Assembly (NCBI RefSeq): GCF_932526225.1
Contig: NC_064043.1
Span: forward strand, 4,083,501 to 4,147,500
Reading direction: 5' to 3'
Source of the DNA: Nematostella vectensis
Lineage: Eukaryota; Cnidaria; Anthozoa; Actiniaria; Edwardsiidae
Length of the DNA stretch: 64,000 nt
This document shows positions 33,715 to 47,800 of this stretch, piece by piece. The first letter of the stretch is position 1, and each line of letters opens with the position of its first letter. The position numbers and the translations under genes were made by a program. The notes under the pieces are model-generated. The model was not told the DNA's origin. It did not search any database and was given only the letters and a program-made list of their open reading frames with translations.

Positions 33715-35860
33715 TTGGTGATTATGATGATGATGATGCATAATGACGGTAATGTTGATGATGATGCATAATGACGGTAATGATGATGATGATGCATAAT
33801 GACGGTAATGATGATGATGATGCATAATGACGGTAATGATGATGCATAATGACGGTAATGATGATGATGGTGATGATGATGCATAATGACGGTAATGATG
33901 ATGATAGTGATGATGATGCATAATTACGGTAATGATGATGATGATGCATAATGACGGTAATGATGATGATGATGCATAATGACGGTAATGATGATGATGA
34001 TGCATAATGACGGTAATGATAATGATAGTGATGATGATGTATAATGACGGTAATTATGATGATGATGCATAACGACGGTAATGATGATGATGATGCATAA
34101 TGACGGTAATGATGATGCATAATGACTGTAATGATGATGATGATGCATAATGACGGTAATGATGATGATGATGCATAATGACGGTAATGATGATGATAGT
34201 GATGATGATGTATAATGACGGTAATGATGATGATGATGCATAATGACGGTAATGATGATGATGATGCATAATGACGGTAATGATAATGATAGTGATGATG
34301 ATGTATAATGACGGTAATTATGATGATGATGCATAATGACGGTAATGATGATGATGATGCATAATGACGGTAATGATGATGCATAATGACGGTAATGATG
34401 ATGATGATGCATAATGACGGTAATGATGATGATGATGCATAATGACGGTAATGATGATGATAGTGATGATGATGTATAATGACGGTAATGATGATGATGA
34501 TGCATAATGACGGTAATGATGATGATGATGCATAATGACGGTAATGATGATGATGATGCATAATGACGGTAATGATGATGATGATGCTTAATGACGGTAA
34601 TGATGATGCATAATGACGGTAATGATGATGATGATGCATAATGACGGTAATGATGATGCATAATGACGGTAATGATGATGCATAATGACGGTAATGATAA
34701 TGATGATGATGCATAATGACGGTAATGATGATGATGATGCATAATGACGGTAATGATGATGATGCATAATGACGGTAATGATGATGATGATGCATAATGA
34801 CGGTAATGATGATGATGATGCATAATGACGGTAATGATGATGATGCATAATGACGGTAATGATGATGATAGTGATGATGATGTATAATGACGGTAATGAT
34901 GATGATGGTGCATAATGACGGTAATGATGATGATGATGCATAATGACGGTAATGATGATGATGATGCATAATGACGGTAATGATGATGATGATGCATGAC
35001 GGTAATGATCATGATGCATAATGACGGTAATGATGATGATGATGCATAATGACGGTAATGATGATGCATAATGACGGTAATGATGATGATGCATAATGAC
35101 GGTAATGATGATGATGATGCATCATGACGGTAATGATGATGATGATGCATCATGACGGTAATGATGATGGTAGTGATGATGATGCATAATGACGGTAATG
35201 ATGATGATGATGCATAATGACGGTAATGATGATGATGATGCATAATGACGGTAATGATGATGATGGTGCATAATGACGGTAATGATGATGATGATGCATA
35301 ATGACGGTAATGATGATGATGATGCATAATGACGGTAATGTTGATGATGATGCATAATGACGGTAATGTTGATGATGATGCATAATGACGGTAATGATGA
35401 TGATGATGCATAATGACGGTAATGATCATGATGCATAATGACGGTAATGATGATGATGATGCATAATGACGGTAATGATGATGATGATGCATAATGACGG
35501 TAATGATGATGATGATGCATAATGATGGTAATGATGATGATGCATAATGACGGTAATGATGATGATGATGCATCATGACGGTAATGATGATGATGATGCA
35601 TCATGACGGTAATGATGATGGTAGTGATGATGATGCATAATGACGGTAATGATGATGATGATGCATAATGACGGTAATGATGATGATGATGCATAATGAC
35701 GGTAATGATGATGATGCATAATGACGGTAATGATGATGATGATGCATCATGACGATAATGATGATGGTAGTGATGATGATGCATAATGACTGTAATGATG
35801 ATCATGTGATGATGGCGATCATGATGACGACGACAATGATGATGATGATGATGATGATAA
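33715..35860. repeat. 28-bp tandem array, about 80 units (ATAATGACGGTAATG plus ATG triplets)
   Basis: Each unit is CATAATGACGGTAATG followed by a variable number of ATG triplets, usually four. Since 28 is not divisible by three, each unit shifts the frame, yet all three minus frames stay open, giving overlapping ORFs of 415 and 550 codons rich in His, Ser and Ile. It lies directly after the last CEP135-like coding exon, so it may be in its 3' UTR or flank. I regard the ORFs as artefacts. Confidence 0.93.
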
Positions 35861-35872
35861 ATATAATTCAAA

Positions 35873-38800
35873 TTAATAAAAATACGATGATGAGCTTACG
35901 TCGTCGCTGTGGTTGATTCGTCGGATGGGTGAGATGGCCCGCCCGGTGTCGCTGTAGTCGGACGCGAGTGGTGAAGACATGTCTTTGGGTTTCATTTTGG
36001 CGAACTCGCTACTAGTGAAGGACGTGTGGAGACGCTGATCCGTGTTACGAGAATAACCTGCAGCACACGACAAACGATGGCGATAAACAACGATATAGAC
36101 ACACAATAACGATAAGTGAACGACATCGACACGCGACGTGTGTTACGAGAATAACTTGCAGCACACGACAAACGATGGCGATAAACAACGATATAGACAC
36201 ACAATAACGATAAGTGAACGATATCAACACGCGACGAACAATGGCGATAAACAACGATATAGACACACAATAACGATAAGTGAACGACATCGACACGCGA
36301 CTAACGATGGCGATAAACAACGACATATACACACAATAACGTTAAGTGAACGACATCGACACGCGACGTGTGTTACGAGAAAATCCTGAAGCACACGACA
36401 AATGGTGGCGATTATCAATAATTTAAACATACAATAACGAAAAGTGAACACGAATAGGAACAAAAATAAATGTTACTCACGTGATCCAGTCCTACTAGTT
36501 TCGTGAAGAAGTTTTTCTCTAAAAAAAGATAAGCAATAACAAGATCAGTCAGCACTCACCATCTGTCAATCCTCGGCCAAAACAAGGAAACAAATAGAGA
36601 TACGATCTAAGGGACCCGTCTGTCAGTTAAGGCGAAACAAGGGCAGTTAATTTACTAAGGAACATCTCCCAACACACAAAAAAAGAAAATGGCGGAAGCC
36701 AGAAAACTGTTTGGTAGTTTAAATTGTTAAAGAGAGTTCAAAGACTATTAAAAATCACGTGAAACAAATAAAGGGATAATTTATCTGTCGATTTTTCAGG
36801 AAGTTCGAGTTACCTATTGGGTTCGATTTAAAAAAGTCAACTTCGAGCTCTCCCTCCCCTAAGCTGGCCACGCCCTTGCGGGGATATAGCCCTCACCTCT
36901 CGTATTTCTCAGCGATTAAGTGCTTCCTGAGCCTTGCCACCTCATCCTCAAGTCTGTCAGAGGCTTGTCTCAGGGTATCTATCTCCTCCCTTTGTATAGA
37001 TCTAAAATAAAAAGAAACATATTCCGCGGGTGTATCTTGAGATAGCACACTATAACATGCTTATCAGTGAAGAGGCGGAATAATAGGAGAACAAGGAAAT
37101 GGAGGATTAAGAGAAAGGGGGAACGAGGGAACCAAGGCGTCGAGGTAACCGTAGCGAGGCGCGAGAACGAGGCGGAACAAGGCCGGCGGAGGGGTAGGGG
37201 GTAGGGGAGGGAAAGGCCTGGTTCTCGCGCCTCGTTACGGTTAACTCGACGCCCTGGGTTCCCGAGAGTCAGAAAGAAGGGGCAGGGGAAGAGTGATAGA
37301 GGTGGAAGGGGAAAAAGACACGAGGATAAGGGGGTTGAGGAGTGAGGAGAGGAGAATATATTACTTTTCATGGTCGTTCTTGACAAGCTCTTCTCGTAAT
37401 CTGCTAACTTCCTCCATCGAGGTACCAAGAGATTTACGCTCGACATATTCCTAAAATCAAACATGGCACAGTAAAAAAAAGAAAACTTGGCCCTACGCAT
37501 TCAGCAAGACAACATGTCGAAGGGAAGAAGAAGCAAGAGAAACATACAGTTTTGAGAAAAAAACTCACTTTCTGCCGTTGCTTGGCAATAACTGACTCCA
37601 AGCTTCGTATATTTTCTTTTTCAGCAAACACCTGACGCAGCGAATAAAAAATAGAGAATAAATAAAGAAATGTCTTTTATGTACAGCGCTTTACTGGTTT
37701 CCTAGAGTGACTTAAACGTTGTAACCCTAGAATAGAAAGACAGGCTTCAAGCCAATACACGACAACAACAAAGACAACATCAACAACGACAGCAACGACG
37801 GCGACAACAACAACGACCTAGAATAATTTCAAGATAACTGATGCGGTACCTTTCTCCTGAGAGTTTCAGTCTCGCCTTTTGCGTCATCAAGAAGTTCTCG
37901 AAGCTAAAATTGAGAAAAGTAATTCGTTTTCAATGTAAGTTTGTCAGTTCTCACCTTTGCTCCGAGTGTATTTTTCCGGGTTCTCCCTCAACAAAAACCA
38001 ACAATTTCGGTCCGAGCTCTGTTCCGTGGTCAGACATGAGTTGTATGTTGCCTGTTTGAAGCGCTTCTATGACTTCGATTCGACCACGATCACGATCACC
38101 ATCACGATCACCATTACCATCACGATCACCATCACCATTACCATCACCACCACTATCACCATCATCACCACCACTATTACCATCACCACCACTATCACCA
38201 TCACCACCTCATCACCACCATCACCATCACGATCACCATTACCATAACCATAACCATCACCATCACCATCACCACCACTATCACCATCACCACCACTATC
38301 ACCATCACCATCACAATCACCATCATCACCACCACTATCACCATCACCACGATCACCATTACCATCACCATCACCACCACCACTATCACCACCACTATCA
38401 CCTTCGCCATCACCATCACCATCACCTTCACCATCATGATCACCATCACTCACCTGTTCCTGGTCCATAGATTTGGCAGCTAGCTGACGAGAGAGAGACT
38501 CACGAGTCAGGTCCAGCTTCACCATCACCATCAGCACCATCAGCAGCACCATTACAACCACTTTCACTACCACCATTACGACCACTTTCACCTTCACCAT
38601 TATCATTACCACGACCACCACCATCACCATCATCATCACCATCATCATCATCATCATCATCATCACCACCACCATCACCACCACCACCACCACCACCATC
38701 ACCATCACCATCACCATCACCATCACCACCACCATCACCATCACCACCACCATCACCACCACCATTACCACCACCATCACCATCACCATCACCATCACTA

Positions 38801-41800
38801 CCACCATTACAACCACTTTCACCTTCACCATTATCATTACCACGACCACCACCATCACCAACATCACCATCACCACCACCACCACCATCACCATCACCAC
38901 CATCACCACCATCATCACCACCACCATCACCATCACCATCACCACCACCATCACTACCACCATTACAACCACTTTAACCTTCACCATTATCATTACCACG
39001 ACCACCATCATCACCATCATCACCATCACCACCACCATCACTACCACCATTACAACCACTTTCACCTTCACCATTATCATTACCACGACCACCATCATCA
39101 CCATCATCACCATCACCATCACCATCACCATCACCATCACCATCAACACCACCACTCACCTGTTCCTGATCCATAGATTTGGCAGCTAGCTGACGAGAGA
39201 GAGACTCACGCGTCTGGTCCAACTTCATGCACAGCTCACGAACAGCCGCAATGTCTTGGAGGAGACTTTCCTTAGGGAAAACACAGCACATGGATCAGCC
39301 TCATGGACATGGATCCCACATGGACAAGCCTTTAGCCCCCTGCAAACACCTCCAGCATTACTTGATGAAGCAGCCAACATTACTGGGTCAGCAATTCTAA
39401 CGCTGTTCGCACTGTGTTTGGAGATGCGGTACCAGCAATTCAATTGCTGATGGCAATGCTGATTCTAGCGCTGTTTGCACGCTGTGTCGGGAGATACTGT
39501 GAGGTAATCCGTAATCATTTCCATTGTCGTACAGTCAAACGAGTGTAGCGGAGCCAGATATGCAGATGACAAGGCTGATGATGTTTAAGCTGTTTGCACG
39601 CTGTGTCGAGAGATACTGTGAGGTAATCCGAAATCATTTCCCTTGTCGTACGGTCAATCGAGTGTAGCAGTACCAGCAATGTTGGCTGATGTTGGCGGTG
39701 TTTGCACAGGGCTCAACACACATGCCTCCAACATGGTTACACGCTAAACCTGTGTGAAGTGGCCCTCAGAACTCACCCTGTCTTCATTTGCCTGTCGTAG
39801 CTGCTCCTCCATCTGAGCCATGGACCTCGTTAAACCGGACACTTGGATCTCGTAACCCTCGTTAGAGGAGACATACTGCAAGTAAGATTAATAAACATTA
39901 AAGGCAGGCAACACATATCATCTAGATCATTCAAAACCTTGATAAAACTAACTAGTTCTCTAAGTGAATTCAGTTTTACCCCTTTATAGGGAGGCCGAGG
40001 CTGAGTAGAATCACTTTACACTTTTGAAAGTATTTAAAGAATTTAAACAAACTTGTTTAGTGCCGCTATATGTTAACCACTACGTACTCACCTCTGCTCA
40101 GCTAGCAGCTTCAAAAAGAATGACCGCTCAAGAAAGGAATTACCGTATTTAATTTATCAACTTCATTTTAGTTGGGCAAATTCATCAATTTTGAGTGGTG
40201 ATCTTTACTTTCTCAATGGTTTAAGTGAAAGTATACAGTAGTCTAGATGAGGTAATATAGGCTAGATAAGGTAATATAGGCTAGATGAGGTAATAGCAAA
40301 CAGATGCCAATTTTTTTAAAAGTCCTTTTAGTGGATGAAATGGTTTCATAAACATAAATAAATACTCAAATATCTTCGCCATCATCGAAAATAAAAAAAT
40401 ACATATAGCAAGTGCAGTGTACAATCCATCATGTGTATTTTGCCCCTAGACCATCCACGAGAGGGCTCTCTTTTTGTCCTTACGATACTACTTTAATAGG
40501 GAAAAGGCGCCCAGTAGAGACGATTGGCACATCAACAACCCTTACTTCAACTGGATGAAGTTAAAAAATATATCGAGAGACAGCAAGGAATAATAGGGAA
40601 ACCTGATCCATAGCCATCGCTAACATGTCAACATCGACATGCAATGGAGGTGGCGAGAAAGAAATTGAGAGGAAAGGAATTGTGAGAAGGAAATGGAAAA
40701 ACAGCAGGAAAGGATGAGGAGAACAAATTAAGAAGTTGAGACCTTTATTCATTTTAAGATTTATGTAAAATTCATAAGGATTACTGACAAAAGAATTTAG
40801 AATGATATTTATACACTTTATACTTCCTATTTAGAATTATTTAGTTTTATTTCGTTACAATTGTTTCTTTATTTTATCATTATCTTGCTTCTTTATTTTA
40901 TCTTTTTATCATTGGTCTATATCCAAATGCGAATGTTTACAAAGATGGCCCTAAATAAGAGTTTAGCGTATGCCGTAAAAAGGCGAATGAATTCTGAATA
41001 AAATTCTATAAATCACACTATTGGATATAATTACTATAATGCTATCTCCGAAGCCTGCAGGCTTTACTGGCCAGTGACCTGCTCCGTGGCTTGGCTTTTC
41101 GCACTATAAGCATGTCATCTTGGTGTAAGTCCACCCGTACCTGTACACAAAGCGTGGGCAAGTGTATTAAAACTAGTTTAGAATTAGAGCTTTTTATAAG
41201 CCTGAAGGCATTTTTTCGCACTTGTTCCTCGAGCCGTTGTCGGCGTGCATGCGAAGGGTCATAAACAGTTTGCCACAAGAAAACAATTTTAATTAAATGT
41301 ATGAGTTAGACTATACTTTGTATTATGGTTTTATGTTTTAGTCACGCTAAGTTAAACTTGCGGACAAACCTATCTGGTTCTGCACAGTCATACCCAGTGT
41401 TTGAAGGACTGAGAACTTCCTAAGTTAGTTCGAACAAGGAGGTTAAAACCCTACAGCCTCAATGCAGGTTTTCGAACTCAGGTTACCGGGGCGTACCAGT
41501 CGAGTCCCCGGCATGCCCCTGTGGTTGGCCGTCAGGCACGAGGAGCTGGGAAAAGAGAATCTGAAAATGGGGAAATGGTTTCCTGTGCATCACAACCAAC
41601 CACAGGGAGTCCAAACAAAAGCCTGCGTGGAACGCCTGGGTTCACGCCGAGGACAAACCTGTTCTATATCAGCACAAACCTGTTCGATATCAGCGCAAAC
41701 CTGTTCGATATAGGCACAAACTTGTTTATATCAGCACAAACCTGTTCGATATCAGCGCAAACCTGTTCGATATCAGCACAAACTTGTTGATATCAGCACA

Positions 41801-44800
41801 AACTTGTTCGATATCAGCGCAAACCTGTTCGATATCAGCACAAACTTGTTGATATCAGCGCAAACCTGTTCGATATCAGCACAAACTTGTTGATATCAGC
41901 ACAAACCTGTTCGATATCAGCACAAACTTGTTGATATCAGCACAAACCTGTTCGATATCAGCTTCCAGGCGTCGGATCTTGTCACGCAGTTCTCGCTCGC
42001 CCTGCTCTCGTTGCGCGATCTCCATGCGGTAGTTGGTCACCTGGCCTGTCGAGTGCTTGGTCTCGCTCGCGAGTCGCTCAGCTTCAGACGTCAGCGTGCG
42101 GTACTGCTCAAGGATGTCCTCCTTCTCTTGTTCCTATGGATATAGAGATCGGGGGACACTTTGTAGAATCTTTGTTGTATCTAGCTTGGGTATTAAATAT
42201 GCATCCTGCATACGTATATATGTACTACAATGTATAGAAGTGCTTTCGTTTCCAAATCGCTTTATGTACTCATGTACCGTAACCTTGGCCTTGACAATAG
42301 TTACCCCGACCAACGCTCCGGACCGACCCAACCCTGACAAATTCCCCAGTCCCCTTGTACTTAAATTGGACGCTTATCCGAGGGAGGCGCTTATCAATAG
42401 TTTTGGATCAAATGGGGCGCTTATTTTTCGGGGAAGGTGCATAACTTTGTGTAATGTTACGCTGGTCCGAAACTTTTGCGCAGTTCGTGAACGTTTCGCT
42501 CGCACCCGTACCTGATAAACCGACCCTTCCCTGTGTACGTATTCGGCTAAATCTTCCTCCCGCACCTTGACCCGTACCTGATAAACCGACCCTTCCCTGT
42601 GTACGTATTCAGCTAAATCTTCCTCCCGCACCTTGACCCGTACCTGATAAACCGACCCTTCCCTGTGTACGGATTCGGCTAAATCTTCCTCCCGCACCGT
42701 GACCCGTACCTGATAAACCGACCCCTCCCTGTGTACGTATTCAGCTAAATCTTCCTTCCGCACCGTGACCCGTACCTGATAAACCGGCCCCTCCCTGTGT
42801 ACGTATTTAGCTAAATCTTCCTTCCGCACATTGACCCGTACCTGATAAACCGGCCTCTCCCTGTGTACGTATTTAGCTAAATCTTCCTTCCGCACCTTGA
42901 CCCGTACCTGATAAACCGGCCCCTCCCTGTGTACGTATTTAGCTAAATCTTCCTTCCGCACCTTGACCCGTACCTGATAAACCGGGCCCCTCCCTGTGTA
43001 CGTATTCAGCTAAATCTTCCTCCCGCACCGTGACCCGTACCTGATAAACCGGCCCCTCCCTGTGTACGTATTCAGCTAAATCTTCCTCCCGCACCTTGAC
43101 CGGTACCTGATAAACCGACCCCTCCCTGTGTACGTATTCGGCTAAATCTTCCTTCCGCACCTTGACCGGTACCTGATAAACCGACCCCTCCCTGTGTACG
43201 TATTCAGCTAAATCTTCCTCCCGCACCGTGATCCGTACCTGATAAACCGACCCTTCCCTGTGTACGTATTCGGCTAAATCTTCCTTCCGCACCGTGACCC
43301 GTACCTGATAAACCGACCCCTCCCTGTGTACGTATTCAGCTAAATCTTCCTTCCGCACCTTGACCCGTACCTGATAAACCGGCCCCTCCTTGTGTACGTA
43401 TTCGGCTAAATCTTCCTTCCGCACCTTGACCCGTACCTGATAAACCGGCCCCTCCCTGTGTACGTATTCGGCTAAATCTTCCTCCCGCACCGTGACCCGT
43501 ACCTGATAAACCGACCCCTCCCTGTGTACGTATTCGGCTAAATCTTCCTTCCGCACCGTGACCCGTACCTGATAAACCGGCCCCTCCCTGTGTACGTATT
43601 TAGCTAAATCTCCCTTCCGCACCTTGACCCGTACCTGATAAACCGGCCTCTCCCTGTGTACGTATTTAGCTAAATCTTCCTTCCGCACCTTGACCCGTAC
43701 CTGATAAACCGGCCCCTCCCTGTGTACGTATTTAGCTAAATCTTCCTTCCGCACCTTGACCCGTACCTGATAAACCGGGCCCCTCCCTGTGTACGTATTC
43801 AGCTAAATCTTCCTCCCGCACCGTGACCCGTACCTGATAAACCGACCCCTCCCTGTGTACGTATTCAGCTAAATCTTCCTCCCGCACCTTGACCGGTACC
43901 TGATAAACCGACCCCTCCCTGTGTACGTATTCGGCTAAATCTTCCTTCCGCACCTTGACCGGTACCTGATAAACCGACCCCTCCCTGTGTACGTATTCAG
44001 CTAAATCTTCCTTCCGCACCGTGATCCGTACCTGATAAACCGGCCCTTCCCTGTGTACGTATTCGGCTAAATCTTCCTTCCGCACCGTGACCCGTACCTG
44101 ATAAACCGACCCCTCCCTGTGTACGTATTCAGCTAAATCTTCCACCCGCACCGTGACCCGTACCTGATAAACCGACTCCTCCCTGTGTACGTATTCAGCT
44201 AAATCTTCCTCCCGCACCTTGTCCGGTACCTGATAAACCGACCCCTTCCTGTGTACGTATTCAGCTAAATCTTCCTTCCGCACCGTGACCCGTACCTGAT
44301 AAACCGACCCCTCCCTGTGTACGTATTCAGCTAAATCTTCCTCCCGCACCTTAACCGGTACCTGATAAACCGACCCCTCCCTGTGCACGTATTCAGCTAA
44401 ATCTTCCTTCCGCACCGTGACCCGTACCTGATAAACCGACCCCTCCCTGTGTATGTATTCAGCTAAATCTTCCTCCCGCACCGTGACCCGTACCTGATAA
44501 ACCGACCCCTCCCTGTGTACGTATTCGGCTAAATCTTCCTTCCGCACTGTGACCCGTACCTGATAAACCGACCCCTCCCTGTGTACGTATTCGGCTAAAT
44601 CTTCCTCCCGCACCGTGACCCGTACCTGATAAACCGACCCCTCCCTGTGTACGTATTCGGCTAAATCTTCCTCCCGCACCGTGACCCGTACCTGATAAAC
44701 CGACCCCTCCCTGTGTACGTATTTAGCTAAATCTTCCTTCCGCACCTTGACCCGTACCTGATAAACCGACCCCTCCCTGTGTACGTATTCGGCTAAATCT

Positions 44801-47800
44801 TCCTCCCGCACCGTGACCCGTACCTGATAAACCGGCCCCTCCCTGTGTACGTATTCAGCTAAATCTTCCTCCCGCACCGTGACCCGTACCTGATAAACCG
44901 ACCGCTCCCTGTGTACGTATTCGGCTAAATCTTCCTCCCGCACCGTGACCCGTACCTGATAAACCGGCCCCTCCCTGTGTACGTATTCAGCTAAATCTTC
45001 CTCCCGCACCGTGACCCGTACCTGATAAACCGACCCCTCCCTGTGTACGTATTCGGCTAAATCTTCCTTCCGCACCTTGACCGGTACCTGATAAACCGGC
45101 CCCTCCCTGTGTACGTATTCGGCTGAATCTTCCTCCCGCACCGTGACCCGTACCTGATAAACCGGCCCCTCCCTGTGTACGTATTCGGCTAAATCTTCCT
45201 CCCGCACCGTGACCCGTACCTGATAAACCGGCCCCTCCCTGTGTACGTATTCGGCTGAATCTTCCTCCCGCACCGTGACCCGTACCTGATAAACCGTGTA
45301 CGTATCATAAAACCCGCCCGTACCTTCTGTGCGAGTAGTTCCTCCACCCTGGCGACTTGCCGTGCGTAGTCTGAGATCTGGATCTTGAGATTCTCTTGCT
45401 CCTCCAAGCACTCCTGCAGCTGCTGATGAATCGCCTGTAATGCAATTATATCACCATTAATGACTTGACAGGACACACAGCGAACAAAATCTTTCACTAA
45501 AGCAAACAGGCAGGCAAGCTACCGTTCTTGTCTTCTAGTGACATATCGCCCCCACACCTGTATCCGCACAACTGGTTCCCAACTACCACGGTATTCATGT
45601 TCTCCTGCAGTTTTTTACCCTTGCCCTTCTCACCGCACCCCTCTAACCTGGTTCTCTTATGCCAAAGTGCTCAGCTCCTCCTGTAATCACCGGTTCCCTC
45701 ACTGCCCCCTTCTAACCTGGATCCCAATGCCACAGTGCTCAGGTCCCTCCTGTAATCACCGATTCCCTCACCGTACCCTCCTAACCTGGTTCTCCTATGT
45801 CATAGTGTTCAGGTCTCCTGTAACTGCTTTTCCTTCACGCTATCCCTCTTACCTGGTTCTCCTCTGTCATGGTATTTAGGTCTTCTTGTAACTGCTTCTC
45901 CTTCACGCTATCCCTCTTACCTGGTTCTCCTCTGTCATGGTATTTAGGTCTTCTTGTAACTGCTTCTCCTTCACGCTATCCCTCTTACCTGGTTCTCCTC
46001 TGTCATGGTATTTAGGTCTCCTTGTAACTGCTTTTCCTTCACGCTATCCCTCTTACCTGGTTCTCCTCTGTCATGGTATTTAGGTCTTCTTGTAACTGCT
46101 TTTCCTTCACGCTATCCCTCTTACCTGGTTCTCCTGTCATGGTATTTAGGTCTTCTTGTAACTGCTTTTCCTTCACGCTATCCCTCTTACCTGGTTCTCC
46201 TCTGTCATGGTATATAGGTCTTCTTGTAACTGCTTCTCCTTCACGCTATCCCTCTTACCTGGTTCTCCTCTGTCATGGTATTTAGGTCTTCTTGTAACTG
46301 CTTTTCCTTCACGCTATCCCTCTTACCTGGTTCTCCTCTGTCATGGTATTTAGGTCTTCTTGTAACTGCTTTTCCTTCACGCTATCCCTCTTACCTGGTT
46401 CTCCTCTGTCATGGTATTTAGGTCTTCTTGTAACTGCTTTTCCTTCACGCTATCCCTCTTACCTGGTTCTCCTCTGTCATGGTATTTAGGTCTTCTTGTA
46501 ACTGCTTTTCCTTCACGCTATCCCTCTTACCTGGTTCTCCTCTGTCATGGTATTTAGGTCTTCTTGTAACTGCTTCTCCTTCACGCTATCCCTCTTACCT
46601 GGTTCTCCTCTGTCATGGTATTTAGGTCTTCTTGTAACTGCTTCTCCTTCACGCTATCCCTCTTACCTGGTTCTCCTCTGTCATGGTATTTAGGTCTTCT
46701 TGTAACTGCTTTTCCTTCACGCTATCCCTCTTACCTGGTTCTCCTCTGTCATGGTATTTAGGTCTTCTTGTAACTGCTTCTCCTTCACGCTATCCCTCTT
46801 ACCTGGTTCTCCTCTGTCATGGTATTTAGGTCTTCTTGTAACTGCTTCTCTTCACGCTATCCCTCTTACCTGGTTCTCCTCTGTCATGGTATTTAGGTCT
46901 CCTGTAACTACTTCTCCTTCACGCTATCCCTCTTACCTGGTTCTCCTCTGTCATGGTATTTAGGTCTCCTGTAACTGCTTCTCCTTCACGCTATCCCTCT
47001 TACCTGGTTCTCCTCTGTCATGGTATTTAGGTCTTCTTGTAACTGCTTTTCCTTCACGCTATCCCTCTTACCTGGTTCTCCTCTGTCATGGTATTTAGGT
47101 CTCCTGTAACTACTTCTCCTTCACGCTATCCCTCTTACCTGGTTCTCCTCTGTCATGGTATTTAGGTCTTCTTGTAACTGCTTCTCTTCACGCTATCCCT
47201 CTTACCTGGTTCTCCTCTGTCATGGTATTTAGGTCTCCTGTAACTACTTCTCCTTCACGCTATCCCTCTTACCTTGTTCTCCTCTGTCATGGTATATAGG
47301 TCTTCTTGTAACTACTTCTCCTTCACGCTATCCCTCTTACCTTGTTCTCCTCTGTCATGGTATTTAGGTCTCCTGTAACTACTTCTCCTTCACGCTATCC
47401 CTCTTACCTGGTTCTCCTCTGTCATGGTATTTAGGTCTCCTGTAACTGCTTCTCCTTCACGCTATCCCTCTTACCTGGTTCTCCTCTGTCATGGTATTTA
47501 GGTCTTCTTGTAACTGCTTTTCCTTCACGCTATCCCTCTTACCTGGTTCTCCTCTGTCATGGTATTTAGGTCTTCTTGTAACTGCTTCTCCTTCACGCTA
47601 TCCCTCTTACCTGGTTCTCCTCTGTCATGGTATTTAGGTCTTCTTGTAACTGCTTCTCCTTCACGCTATCCCTCTTACCTGGTTCTCCTCTGTCATGGTA
47701 TTTAGGTCTTCTTGTAGCCGCCGGTTCTCCCTCAGTGCGGCTTCTCTTCCTCGCGTCATCTCGGCTAACTCATCATCACGAGATTCAAGTTGCCTTCGTA

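Noticed and set aside
33722-35576. Histidine/serine/isoleucine-rich ORFs of 415 and 550 codons
   Set aside because: Pure product of a 28-bp satellite open in three frames; no start context or homology.
40080-40125. Possible small exon with donor GTGAGT (minus strand, FFLKLLAEQ)
   Set aside because: It would end in phase 2, incompatible with the next exon, and has no family similarity.
41042-41278. Candidate CEP135-like exon (VRVDLHQDDMLIVRK) on the minus strand
   Set aside because: Exon 42133-41948 joins exon 39875-39777 in phase and covers the alignment without a gap; this ORF has no in-phase donor.
43732-45411. 559-codon ORF with a 22-residue repeat, resembling a repeat protein
   Set aside because: It is in a different frame from the preceding exon and is produced by the 66-bp intronic array.
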